Shown one piece after another: positions 1 to 11,109 of a DNA stretch of 64,000 nucleotides. Each line of letters starts with the position of its first letter. Within the stretch, counting starts at the first letter, position 1. Where the stretch lies: the NCBI GenBank assembly GCA_951799425.1, contig OX637394.1, positions 12,580,501-12,644,500 of the forward strand. Reading direction: 5' to 3'. The translations under genes and the position numbers were made by a program. The stretch comes from Ilex aquifolium. Its lineage: Eukaryota > Streptophyta > Magnoliopsida > Aquifoliales > Aquifoliaceae. The notes below the pieces were generated by a model that made no database searches, was not told where the DNA came from, and saw only the letters and a program-made list of their open reading frames with translations.

Positions 1-12
1 CGAAAAACTATA

Positions 13-172
13 AGGAGTAGTTCAAGTGGTAACAGAGACGAATTGTAAATCCAGATGTCCTGAATTCAAATTTTGGCAACTTCTTGGGAGTCGGGTCATG
101 AGGAATTTCTCTCTCATAAATACCCTAATCCCGACATAAATGGTCTATCTTTGACCGAACCAGTAAAAAAAT
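13..172 (+). mobile_element. tRNA-derived SINE copy
   Basis: A tRNA-like head with an A-box-like stretch (TAGTTCAAGTGGTA, about 18-31) and a degenerate B box (ATTCAAAT, about 63-70) is followed by a body and a short A-run near 165-171. The body (CATGAGGAATTTCTCTCTCATAAAT, read in two parts around 98-122) recurs in reverse orientation near 18.9, 45.7, 47.3 and 59.5 kb, which shows a dispersed family. An open frame across it has no coding meaning. Exact ends are uncertain. Confidence 0.65.
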
Positions 173-262
173 TAAATGAGATGGACGTAGAAGAAGGAGC
201 ACCGTGGGTCTATCTAGTAGCTATCACGCACGGCAAAAAAGACTACGATGGAAGTGCACAAG

Positions 263-912
263 CTATGAAGCACGGATACGGATACGGGATACGGGTACGA
301 TACGATACGGATACGGCGATACGACAAAGTCTAAAAAAGTAGGATACGGGTACGGCCAAGATACGACTATAATAAAATATTTTTATTATTTTTATTATTT
401 TCAACCAACTTAATACTTATATATTTTGGTAGTTCTTTAACATATAATAAGAAAAATTAGTAATTCTTTTTAGTTTCAAGAAAATATATATCGTATCGCT
501 GTGGTATATTCACAAAGTGAAGTGACAAATTAAAGGAATCAAAGCTAATATTTACCTAGTATTTAGAAGTAATTTTGCTAAAATTATAATGTAATAACTT
601 TATTTTATACTTTTTTGACATGTAATTGTAGATAATACTTAAAAAACACTCATGTACCTTTGAAGTAATATGAATTTTTTGTTAATGTATTGTATGGTAT
701 GTGAATTCGAAAAGAGATGTTAAAAGTTCAACTAAAAAATTATATATGTTACTCGACTACAAAAGTATCCATGAAGTATCCTAATATTTAATTATTATCG
801 GATACGTAGAAGGTGTATCCGATACGTATTCGACGAGTATCCGACGAGTATCGTATCCGTAAAGTATCCGATACGGGTACGTCAACCTCAACGAAGTATC
901 CGTGATTCATAG
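263..912. mobile_element. TIR element with GATACG-iterated termini (hAT- or Mutator-type MITE)
   Basis: The left end reads CTATGAAGCACGGATAC and the right end, reverse complemented, reads CTATGAATCACGGATAC, so the terminal inverted repeats match almost fully. The element is flanked by TGCACAAG at 255-262 and 913-920, an 8-bp target duplication (9 bp if the shared G is counted). Both subterminal regions hold many iterations of GGATACG/GTATCC (about 273-355 and 797-895). The 650-bp AT-rich interior has no coding potential. An 8-bp duplication suggests hAT, 9 bp Mutator. Confidence 0.75.
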
Positions 913-1530
913 TGCACAAGGTAGCAGCGGTGAGTACCCAAATTTAAGGGCGAATAATAATTTGACCTCCTCAATTATAGCGTTGATCTCACTTTGTTCC
1001 CTCGGCAATTGAGTATTTAACATTTCCCCTCAACGTAAATGTACAAATGTGTAGTACAATAATTGTTTTCAACATTTACAATTACGCACCGTGAAAGTAA
1101 TAACCATAATAATATGTGTACCATCATAAACATGATACTTGAGAGCGTAATGTAAAATCAAGCATTGGGGACAAAAAATAAGACTTATTGGTGTTTTTCC
1201 CTATAAAAATACCCATAGTTGGACTAATCCCCCATTACTAATTAAAAACAAAATAAAATTGTTGCAATCGAGCAACATAAGGACTACCATCTTATTTCGA
1301 TATTTCTAATGGTCACTACCTTTCCCTACAACGTAAATAAAAAAACTCTGGGTAGCAATACAGACAGACAAGAAGCTTCTGTCCAAGCATATACCCGCCC
1401 CTGGGACTCCAGACAATTGCTAAAGCTTAGGAAGTCACGTAACAAGAACAAGAAATTGAAACCATAAGCAAGTATAAAACCAAAAAAAACAACTGTCTCA
1501 AAGAGTTATCAGAGACATTTTGGCTCAAAA
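913..1530 (+). promoter_or_regulatory. 5' flank and core promoter of S28 copy 1
   Basis: This is the non-coding stretch between the TIR element and the copy 1 start codon. A TATA box, TATAAAA, lies at 1473-1479, about 52 bp upstream of the ATG, which would put transcription start near 1500-1510 and leave a very short leader. No other element is recognised here. Confidence 0.5.
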
Positions 1531-4500
1531 ATGGCCCTCAAGTTATCATTTCAACTACTTCCATTGCTCTTTCTACTATCAGCATTATGTGTTAATGCAA
1601 TATATCCCAAGACACGAAGATTTGGATTAGTCAGCAAATTCTCAACCAATGACTATGGTGTACAGCTCCCTCCAGAGTTTGTAACATATAATTACACACA
1701 GACACTTGATCATTTCAATTACAAACCAGAAAGTTATGCCACTTTCCAACAGAGATATATTGTGAATTCCAAGTATTGGGGTGGGGCAAATAGTAGCTCT
1801 CCGATCTTCGTCTATACGGGTGATGAAGGTGATATTACTCTTGTGGCAGATTTTGCTGGAGCCATTGTTGAACTTGCCTCTCGTTTCAAAGGCCTCTTGG
1901 TGTACATAGAGGTAAATATATGTCAATATGGATGAGTTTAATGGGGTCGTGTTTCTATGTTCTATAATTTGTGTTTGAGTCAAAATTTACTCAATTCATA
2001 TTGAACTCATTTATAGTAGTGTCCATATCGTTTATAACCGTATCTAGCCAGTTTCGTTGGCTCGTTTATTTGATGGATTTTGCGAGTCCATCAGCCTACC
2101 ACACCACCCGAACCACCGTAGACCAAATTCAAGCCTGTTAACTCTATGTCAACTTCGTGTATCTTATCACTTACTACTACTACTATGTGTTTTTACAAGT
2201 TCTCTCCAAGTCTTTTACAGGTGGAAAAAAAGGTATACATGGGCCTTGTAATCTTCTGATATATATGTTGCTGCTCATAAAAAATCTTCTGATATGTTTT
2301 ATAGAGACCAAGTATCAGGTTAATTTACTCATTTACAGCATCGATACTATGGAGAATCAAATCCCTTTGGAAGTCGAAATGAAGCATTCAGCAATGCAAG
2401 TACCCTTGGATTTTTCAGTTCGACTCAAGCATTGGCAGATTACGCACAGGTGATCATAGATCTCAAGAGGAACTTGTCAGCAGAAAATTGTCCTGTCATT
2501 GCAGTTGGAGGATCATATGGTGGAAGTAAGTTGCCTATACACTCGGTGCTAGTGAAAAAAATATTCCAATTTTTCTTCCTCCCAAGTCCCGATATTCTTC
2601 TTTTTGTCCGGGAATCAGTATCTCCAAAATGGGATCTATATGTAGCAATGCGTATTACTTACTATTCTTACGATATATTATTAGACGAGATAGCATTGTG
2701 CAATTGGTGCGATCTTTGTTATTGATATGAATTTTTTCGAGTTTCTTTGTTTCAGTGCTTGCGTCTTGGTTCCGTCTGAAGTATCCACATGTTGCCTACG
2801 GTGCTTTTGCATCATCTGCTCCAATTCTCTATTTTGACAACATCACGCCCCAAGATGGATACTCTGTCATCGTGACCAAGGATTTTAGAGTAAGAAAATA
2901 AAAAGTAATCATTTGGTAACGTTTCTTTAACAAAAAAACTAATTTTATCCTTTTTCAAGAATAACACGCATGGGCTGGCTGCAGGATACCAGCGAGAGTT
3001 GTTACAACACCATAAGACAGTCTTGGGGTGAAATTGACAAAGTTGCTGCTCAGCCAAATGGCCTTTTGAACCTTAGTCGAATATTTAGCACATGCCAGTA
3101 AGCAATGAAACACTTATTTCTTCTTTCATGTATTTAGTTATGTTGGACTAATGGCACTTTATCCTTAAAATATGTCAAAATTTTTACTTCCCCCCCCTTA
3201 ATGATTGAAAGTTTTACATTGAACCTCAGCATTTCAAGGAGATAGCAATGTGCTCCAAACACTAGATGAGAAGTTTTTTGGTTTTCTGGTTGTAAAGATA
3301 TCATAAAATTACTTAGACTGTGAAATATTTTAAAATTTGCACCCCTCGGCCGGCCCAATAGGCAAGCAACTTAAATGTTTACATACGACCCCCAAAAAAG
3401 AGGGTATTCATATAATGCTATGATATTTGAGAATTAATGTTATCTATGATCTAAAAAATTTAGTCTGTATAAGTCCAATTAAATATATATCATAAAAAAA
3501 GCCCAAACTAAAACAAAAAAAACCCAACCATTTCTTCTTTTAATCAATTTTTTTACTCATTTTAACTTTTAGAAACCCGGTCAACTCAAAAAGTCCGCCT
3601 ATGCAATTTTACTTTTTTTTAGCTTTTAGGTAACTCTCTCTCTCTCTCTTACACGTTAAAAAATTGTTAGTAGGCATCTCTCTTTGCTGAAAGAAATTTT
3701 TTAAAATTAAAATTTATAAAATTTTACTTACAATCAACTATGCCACAAGAAAGATTGGATGAATCAGTCCTATGATCTATTGAAAACGATATATTAGCGA
3801 AACTTAAATGTAAAAGTTTAATCACTAAATTTGCGTCCCAAAAAATGAGAGAATAGTTTTTAAGTAAAATATATTTATAATAAATTTTAAAAAATGCCTC
3901 ATTTAAAGCTTCTGAATAGGCCCCCATTTACATCAAGCCTGCCCTGACATCGTAGTTATGCTAAATGTCACAGTTCACACGAATAACACATGGGATACAC
4001 CACCTAACTAGAAATTACGAATGGTTTGACTAATTGGGTCGCATTGCTATATTTTAAGAAAATTTATAGTTCACCGTGAGAATTTGAAACTTGAGAGAAC
4101 ACGGTGAAAATTGTGAAATCTTCCTGAGAACAAAGTGTTAATCACCTATTCATTTATTTATCATTTATGTGGCATTGACAATGTGTGTTTTTTTTTTGGT
4201 GAGTAACACTTATATGATATCCTTATAACTTCTGACAATTTTGACATTGGGGTGGGTTTGAAGGCCTCTGAACTCATCAGAAGATCTAAAGGACTACTTA
4301 GTGCTGTTGTATATGGGTTCTGCTCAATACGACAACCCTCCTTATAATCCAGTAGAAAAGGTATGCAGTGCCATCGATGGAGCAATGAACGAGACTGATG
4401 ATATTCTTAGCAGAGTTGCTGCAGGCCTCAATGTCAGTGCTGGAGAACCATGCCATTATGTTTTCGATCTCAAATTACACAAAAATAGCGGATGGGATTG

Positions 4501-7500
4501 GCAGGTATTACTTCCATGATCCACATTTTTATACTAGCATCGTCGCTTTTAAAATGTGTTGAATAATGAAGGTCCTAAACTTACAATTATAAATTCTTTT
4601 CACCGACTCACCAGACTAAGGGAGACACAAACTACATAGCCTCTACACTGTAAAAATCATGAACATTGATATCAATTGTGATATTCGTGTACATACGACA
4701 TTGTATAATATTAATACCACCCATTTTGGGCTAGCCCGTATAGCTTTAGCATACATGTTGTATGGTAAAAGTTCAAAACTAATATTTACAAAACACTTCA
4801 CCAAGTGATGTGCTATTATGAAGTGTTTGGCATCACCCCAAAAGTGGGTTCTCATTTTTGAGATCAAAGGTGACTCTTTGTGTTTGATTCAAGATTTTCA
4901 TGTCTGTTTGAAGGACAATTTGCTCTCTCTTCCATGACATTGATTAATTGGGAATGAAATTCTCTTCGATGCATTCTCTCGATTTTCTTTCTTGGTAGAT
5001 CACCTACTATGAATTCAAGTGGAACTTATTGTGTATGAGTGTCTTAATCATTAAAAGTAAATAATACGTGGAAGATGGAGAGTATTTGAGGAAATCTGGA
5101 TCCGACTAATTGAGAGTGAACCATCTATTTTGCATGTATGGCCATATCTATTTTCCTTACTGGCCTTACTCTATTGCCATATCGTGATCTTTATTTCATT
5201 TTATGTTTTTTTGGGTGTTTTGTTCTTGTCAAAGACTTGTACGGAGATGGTGATGCCGATTGGAAATGGTGCCAATGATACAATGTTCGAAGCATTGCCA
5301 TTTGATTTGAACAACTTCACCAGGAACTGTGAAGGTGTCTTTGGTGTCACCCCTAGACCTCATTGGATCACAACAGAGTTTGGAGGACAAGTAAGCTTCA
5401 ATATCCTCTCCTATCACTTAGCAGATATCTTATGTAACAACATCTATATAAGGTACCGTTTAGTAGCATTTTTCAAATAACTTGCATTCACGCCAAAAAA
5501 TAATTTCACCAAAAAGTAAAATCACAGAGAATCCCTATTTTAAAAATTAGTTTACATGGTTAGTGGTATATAAATAATACACTTATATTTGTATATAAAA
5601 CGAGAGTAAACAAGAACAAAAACAATGCAAATAATATAGATACATATAAATGCTATTTACAAAGAAAATGAAAAAAGGGTATTGACACGAAGCATTATCG
5701 TCAAATATTGGTACTCACAATTTTGGGTTGTAATGGAAACTGCAGGATATTAAATCTGTGCTTGGAAATTTTGCAAGCAACATCATATTCTCTAATGGAC
5801 TCCGAGACCCATACAGTGCAGGAGGGTAAATGAACTGAAACTTCTAAACCTAATTGTATGCCTTGTGATACCTAGCTACTAAAATTAGTTAAGCTAAGCT
5901 TTTAATGTCTCTACATTTACAGAGTTCTACAAAACATATCAGACAGTGTTGTAGTTGTGTATACAGAAGAAGGTATGTTCTTTGTCCCTTTTTTTTTTTT
6001 TGTAGCGTTTATATTGAAGATTATTTATAGGGAAGATTAAATATTTCATTCCAACTTCGTAGCATATTATCGTTAATCGTTATATACTTCAAAAACCTAC
6101 ACAAACCCCCTATATGATTTTAAATAAAACTGAAATCGTTAAAAATTCCTTGAAAGTAAATTGACATTGGTTAAGGGTTCGATAATCCAGAGAGTGAAAA
6201 TGATACATGGGGCCACCTATCCTAAATTTAACCCCTGCCCGTCGAAAAGAGGCTTTGCACGTGGATTCAGGTTGACTATTGGCCACGGATCCAAATGAGC
6301 TTGGTTGGTGGGGGTTCTTGAATTATCAAAAAGAGAAAACAAAAAAAAAAAAAAAGAAATGCCAAAATACAATATATATATATATTTTTTTTCTCAAAAC
6401 CACCCAATGTGGGTGGGGGGTTTGGCAGGACCCCTACCAGTATATATAACTAAACGAAAAAATGTACAAGGGAGGAGGTCATAAAGCCAAGCCTCCAGAA
6501 GTGGAAGAAAGTCCAAAAACGAGGTGACTCACCACCAAAAAGCATGAAAAATAAATAAATAGAAAAGCAAAGTGGGAATTCCCCACAGAACAAAATAATA
6601 GGAAACATCAATTAAAATAAAACTCAACGACGAACGTGAGGGGTTTGTCGAGCGTCCAAGGCAATGATGCCTGCAATCCCAGCAGGAAGGGATGACGAAT
6701 CAGGGAATCGCTGATTGAGCTGCTGAGAGCAAGCCCAATTAGCCATGAAGTCTGCAGCCTGATTCGCCTCTCGTAGGACGTGGCAGACGCGAGCCGAGAG
6801 AGAAACACACAGAACCCGAATCCGAGCAAGCAGGTAAGCATAAACCCAGCACCCAGCACCCAGCACCCTGAGAAGAAACCCAAGAAACCACTGTAGCTGA
6901 ATCTGACTCCACTACCAACTCTGAAGCTCCCAAATCTGCGGCCAACTCCAACCCAGCACATACCGCCTGCAACTCCGCATACAGAATAGGCTGATGCCCC
7001 AGAAACGAGCAAAAAGCCCTAAGTACCCGACCCTGGTGGTCCCGAATAATACCCCCTGCGGCAGACAGTCCCGGATTGCCTTTAGAACAGCCGTCAACGC
7101 TGATCTTCAGGCAACCCGCTACAGGACGAGTCCAAGCAACCAAGCGAAGAGGTCGAGGCCGAGGAACCAAGACCCTAAGAGAACCTACAAACTCAACTGA
7201 CTCATCCCGACGCAACTAACTTGGAGCAAACCCAAAAGCCAGCCCCACCAACTGTATGTCGGTCATAACCCTCTGAATCACAACGGTCACCTGAAAGGCC
7301 TGGCCATCGAACCTATAAGCATTACGCGCCTTCCATAAGTGCCACAGAATGAAGCACGGTAGCAATACTCGCACGTGACCTGCAGAAGGAGCACAACGCC
7401 GCCAATGAAGCATCAAAGCATAAGGAGACTGAAACGGCCAACATCTGATCCCAAACATCCGATAAAAGTGACCCCACACTTGAACTGCAAGCGGATAATC

Positions 7501-8482
7501 CAGAAAAAGATGTCTAAGAGTCTCAACAGCCCCACCACACACACACCGGGATACTACATGGAAACCCCGTCTCTCTAAGCCATCATCTGTGGCCAGAAAA
7601 CCATGAAACAACCGCCACATAAAGAAGAAGATCTGAGTCGGAAAATGCCTCTGCCAGACACAAGAAAACCCAGCACGAACTGGAGCCACACCCCGAATAT
7701 CAGCCCAAGCAGTCCTCAATGAAAAATTCCCATCCAAAGACAACCTCCACCTCATCTGATCAATCCCCTGCTCTGGAATTGGAATCTGCACAATCTGCTC
7801 AACAACTGGAGGAGGCAAAATCCCCAACAATCGGCCTCTGTCCCACTGCCGACCCCTCCAGTAAGCAGAAATAGGAACCCCAGAAGCTGCCCCCGGATAC
7901 ACTAAAGCCAATGGGTAATCCCCCAACCAACAATCATACCAGAAGCTGACCTCACCAGACCGTACTAACCATCTGATCCTCGGCTCAGCCACGGATCGAA
8001 TCCCACACAACCGCCTCCAAAGAGGTGAAGCTGGGTAACGAAACTCAATCAGCCCAGGATGTAAGATGCCAAAATACAATATGTTCAATAAGATCTGGAT
8101 CAATTTGTTTGTTTCGGATCATAGGACTGTAAGATCCAGATCGAAATTTTGATAACCACGATTTTTTCCTCTCTAAAACCAGTCAATCTCAACCCCCTCC
8201 CCAAAAAAAAAAAAGTCAGAAAAACACGAAAGAATTTAAAAAAAGGCAGTCCAAAGTTTGAAGGAATGAAGTTGAATGACTCAAACCAGTTGTAGCTAAA
8301 ATGTAAATTTTCATACAAAAGTATTTGATGTGGGTTTGTTATTTTTTTATTTACCAGGGGCACATTGCTTGGATTTAGCTACTCCAACAGCAACTGACCC
8401 TGACTGGTTGGTCTCACAGAGAGAGGCGGAGGTCAAAATTATAGAAGGATGGTTGGCAACGAGGTCTTCTTTAATCACTTAG
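1531..8482 (+). CDS. Serine carboxypeptidase S28 (lysosomal Pro-X carboxypeptidase-like), copy 1, complete
   Basis: Nine exons fit one frame: 1531-1911, 2339-2525, 2756-2889, 2985-3097, 4264-4504, 5235-5390, 5746-5825, 5923-5972 and 8358-8482, giving 488 residues. All introns are GT-AG and phases agree with copy 3. Residues 1-23 form a signal peptide ([20 protein letters not shown] start), so the protein should enter the secretory route to vacuole or apoplast. The family signature TQTLDHFNY is at 56-64. The catalytic triad is visible: Ser186 in GGSYGG, Asp425 in NGLRDPYS, His450 in GAHCLDL. Known family members cleave a C-terminal residue that follows proline; the substrate here is not deducible. 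The last intron (5973-8357) is enlarged by a LINE insertion. The tail ends in [10 protein letters not shown], shorter and different from copy 3. No disabling change was found by eye; expression is unknown. Confidence 0.9.
6376..8065 (-). mobile_element. 5'-truncated L1-type LINE in intron 8 of S28 copy 1
   Basis: A 17-bp target duplication, ATGCCAAAATACAATAT, flanks the insert at 6359-6375 and 8066-8082. The element lies antisense to the host gene; a T-run at about 6387-6394 represents its poly(A) end. Only the 3' part of ORF2 remains: a zinc-finger/reverse-transcriptase C-terminal region and an RNase H domain. The GC-richer composition stands out from the AT-rich intron. Truncation of the 5' end is usual for target-primed reverse transcription. 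Confidence 0.92.
6624..8064 (-). pseudogene. LINE ORF2 remnant: zf-RVT plus RNase H domains
   Basis: Reading leftwards, 8064-7216 encodes the zf-RVT-type region (PASPLWRRL, then [14 protein letters not shown] and [15 protein letters not shown]). An in-frame TAG at 7218-7216 separates it from an RNase H domain starting near 7215 ([18 protein letters not shown], then [15 protein letters not shown] and VVESDS). A frameshift near 6840-6866, in a short CACCCAG tandem repeat, moves the C-terminal end ([17 protein letters not shown]) to another frame. It is a dead 3' fragment of a plant LINE. The reverse transcriptase core and endonuclease are absent. Confidence 0.88.
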
Positions 8483-11046
8483 AAATTACAACACACTGCC
8501 CTCAAGAAATCTTATGAGTACCTCTACCTCGTTTTATACATTCTATTTTCTTCAATCGTGGAGTTCCATTGAGATTATTAGTACAACTGTAAGTGCCATG
8601 AGATCATGCCCGAGACCGGGTTGTAAGTGTATGGTCACCCAAACCAATCTTATATATGTCACTTGCTGAATTTTGTACGTGTGACGTGTTTGATAAATGG
8701 TAACTTTCGACATCATTGTATAAAGTTGCATGTGTAGCTCTAGGCCAAATAAAATATTGATTCGAGGTGTTATAAATTATATCAAAGTGATTGACTTCGT
8801 GGTGTTGTGCAAATCGAATTGACGAGTTGGTGGTAGTTAATGTAGTGAGAGCCTTCCTCTGAGATACAATATTATCCAAACTCAAGTTTCTACAAATCCC
8901 ACATGAAAACATGGCTATAGAGGAATGGATTGTGATAATTCAGACTCCTCACACACATAGCTTGATGAAATATGTGCAAGGGAAGTGATTAATAAGTGGT
9001 GAGCATTTCTCCGCAAAAAGGTCCATTTTTAGGTGCTCAAGAATACGACATTTTCTGCCTTTGAAACGCTATTGCTTTACCGGTAGAATAGTAATATTAT
9101 ATAGGCAGGCTGTTAGAGATAAATTAATTGCCACTGTTTTTTTTTCTTTTAAGTCTTGGAGGTGCTCAACTTTGTAACTTATTGTTTTTAATATTTTTAG
9201 GAGTTATAACTTAATTAAGGGTAATCCGTACCTGAAAGTACAGTGTAATATAAATAATTTTAAGAGGGATATTGGTGACTGCTAGATGAGTCTATTTGAG
9301 AACCGTCGAATGAGCTTATTGAAGTCTGTTTTTTTATATTTATATATTTTTAAAAAGAGTTAGTATTTTTGGTAGTTTTATCATTTTGATCCTCAATATA
9401 TTAATTTTATCAATTGAGTCCTTAAATTATTTAATTCGGATTTAATTAGTCCCTACAAAGATGAGTCGTTCAGTTTTTGACAAAAATAATTACATGATAT
9501 CGTCTGAGAGAATGATACGTGGAAATTTTCGTTGCAAAACTAAAGGTCCGTTTGTATAGAGATCATTAAACACGAATTGCATACTTTAAGGACTAAATTT
9601 ATATATTGAGTACCAAATTAACAAAACGAACATACTTTAAGAATTAAAAATGTTATTAACTATTTTAAAATTTAAATTTTTTATGATCGATCATTTTGAG
9701 GAATCGACAAGGAGCAGATGAAGCTCAGAATACAATGAAAATGTACAATAAAAGATATTGATTTGAAATTCCTCTTACAGAATAGTTTTAAGATACAAGG
9801 TAACATCAAAATAACACCACCATTCAAAAGGGTTAATAGCAGGACAATGATCTTCTTTCTCAATATGCATGCCACATGCTCGATGTAATGCTCATGAAGT
9901 TTTAATAAGCTTCCCAGTCCCAGAGATGGTATAATTACAGTGACTCAATGAATCACTTTTAGTGCATATTAATTGGTAGAATAGTCTCCAACCAAATTTC
10001 AAAGAGAAAGTGAACGTGGCATTCAGATTCAGTAATTACTTGTGCTATTCAGAATCAGAAAATGAAAGAGACGGTGATACAAGATGCTGACATTTACCCA
10101 AAAAAGAAATGTAGATGCTGATTTTGAACCTTTGATCTCCAAGAGCAATAAGAAACAAAAAGAGTCCATTCTGTTGCTATCAATCATGAGATATCAGCTG
10201 AATCAGCCACTCTCAATTGCTGATAAAGAGGATTGTCAGCTCTCAGTTGCTGGAAATCTGGAGCAGAGACCTCAAACCAAATGTGCTGAAAGGATGAAAG
10301 AAAATGAGGTACTGAAAAACAATGGCTAATGAAAGGCGAACTCGTAATTAACCATGAATGTAATGTTGTAGTTAACATATAATTACAGACCATTCTATGA
10401 CTGGTACTACTGTATTGGAGAGACCAGATTCTCAAGAATTTTGTTGTCACAAACTTCCGAACAACATATTTGTGCGCCTCACCCCCTACCACGAAAAGTT
10501 TAGAGAGAACGATTTGAAATTTATATGACTTAGCACATTAGCTCTTGGATCGCTTTGAGCTTCCTGACCCTCAAAAGAAAATGTTATAATACTTCACAGA
10601 CACTTCGTTTCATGAAATAATTTGATCAAGTTCAATAATACTTGAAAAACCAGTTGTTCTGTTCTTTTTTATTCCATCCACCATCCCCACCAAGTCCTTT
10701 AATTAACCTTGGTTTTATTTTGCATCTCACACAATGGTGGAAAGTTGCTCTGCTCCTAGAAGTAATGAGCATCGATAGACAGTGAGTTGTTGTTTTAATC
10801 ATTTTATAACATATGGAATAATCTTCTGTTGAGGTTTGTTCCATTTTTGAGCCTTTATTCACATTTATGTTTAGCCACTTGATGTTCATTCTAGACTGTG
10901 GCTTTATAAAGTTGTGGCTTGTACCTCCATGAGATATTGCTTATTAATTAAGTTAATCTTTTCTCCCTATTTTTGGTTCTCATTAGGTCAGTCTATGTAT
11001 CATAAAAAAATTTCCAAGCTAGGCAACTACATCCTAATGCCATATC
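8483..11046. other. Spacer between S28 copies 1 and 2
   Basis: This holds the 3' flank of copy 1 and the upstream region of copy 2. AT-rich sequence with no supportable gene. An imperfect inverted repeat at about 9380-9640 is listed separately. An open frame at 10084-10329 has no recognisable domain and is not called. Confidence 0.6.
9380..9640. repeat. Imperfect foldback inverted repeat
   Basis: The segment 9388-9470 (TCAATATATTAATTTTATCA, then GAGTCCTTAAAT) resembles the reverse complement of 9545-9640 (core CTCAATATATAAATTTAGTC, then CTTAAAGTATG). The two arms could fold back around a ~75-bp loop. It is probably the relic of a small inverted-repeat transposon; no target duplication was identified. 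Confidence 0.4.
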
Positions 11047-11054
11047 CATATAAA
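11047..11054 (+). promoter_or_regulatory. TATA box of S28 copy 2
   Basis: ATATAAAA lies about 56 bp upstream of the copy 2 ATG at 11110, matching the spacing seen in copies 1, 4 and 5. Confidence 0.45.
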
Positions 11055-11109
11055 AGTGTACTCAGGACAACCCTTTAAGCTCAGGAAAATTTATTCTGAA
11101 TTCAGCACC

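Noticed and set aside
73-342. 89-codon open frame near the left edge
   Set aside because: It translates the SINE body and the start of the TIR element. The same SINE body in reverse at 59326-59538 gives a similar meaningless peptide.
3350-3960. Possible transposon in intron 4 of copy 1 (CGGCCGGCCCAATAGG near the left, AAGCCTGCCCTGA near the right)
   Set aside because: The two ends do not form a convincing inverted repeat and no target duplication could be identified.
10084-10329. 81-codon open frame in the spacer between copies 1 and 2
   Set aside because: No recognisable domain, no promoter or intron pattern and no paralogue in the window; length is within chance for this composition.
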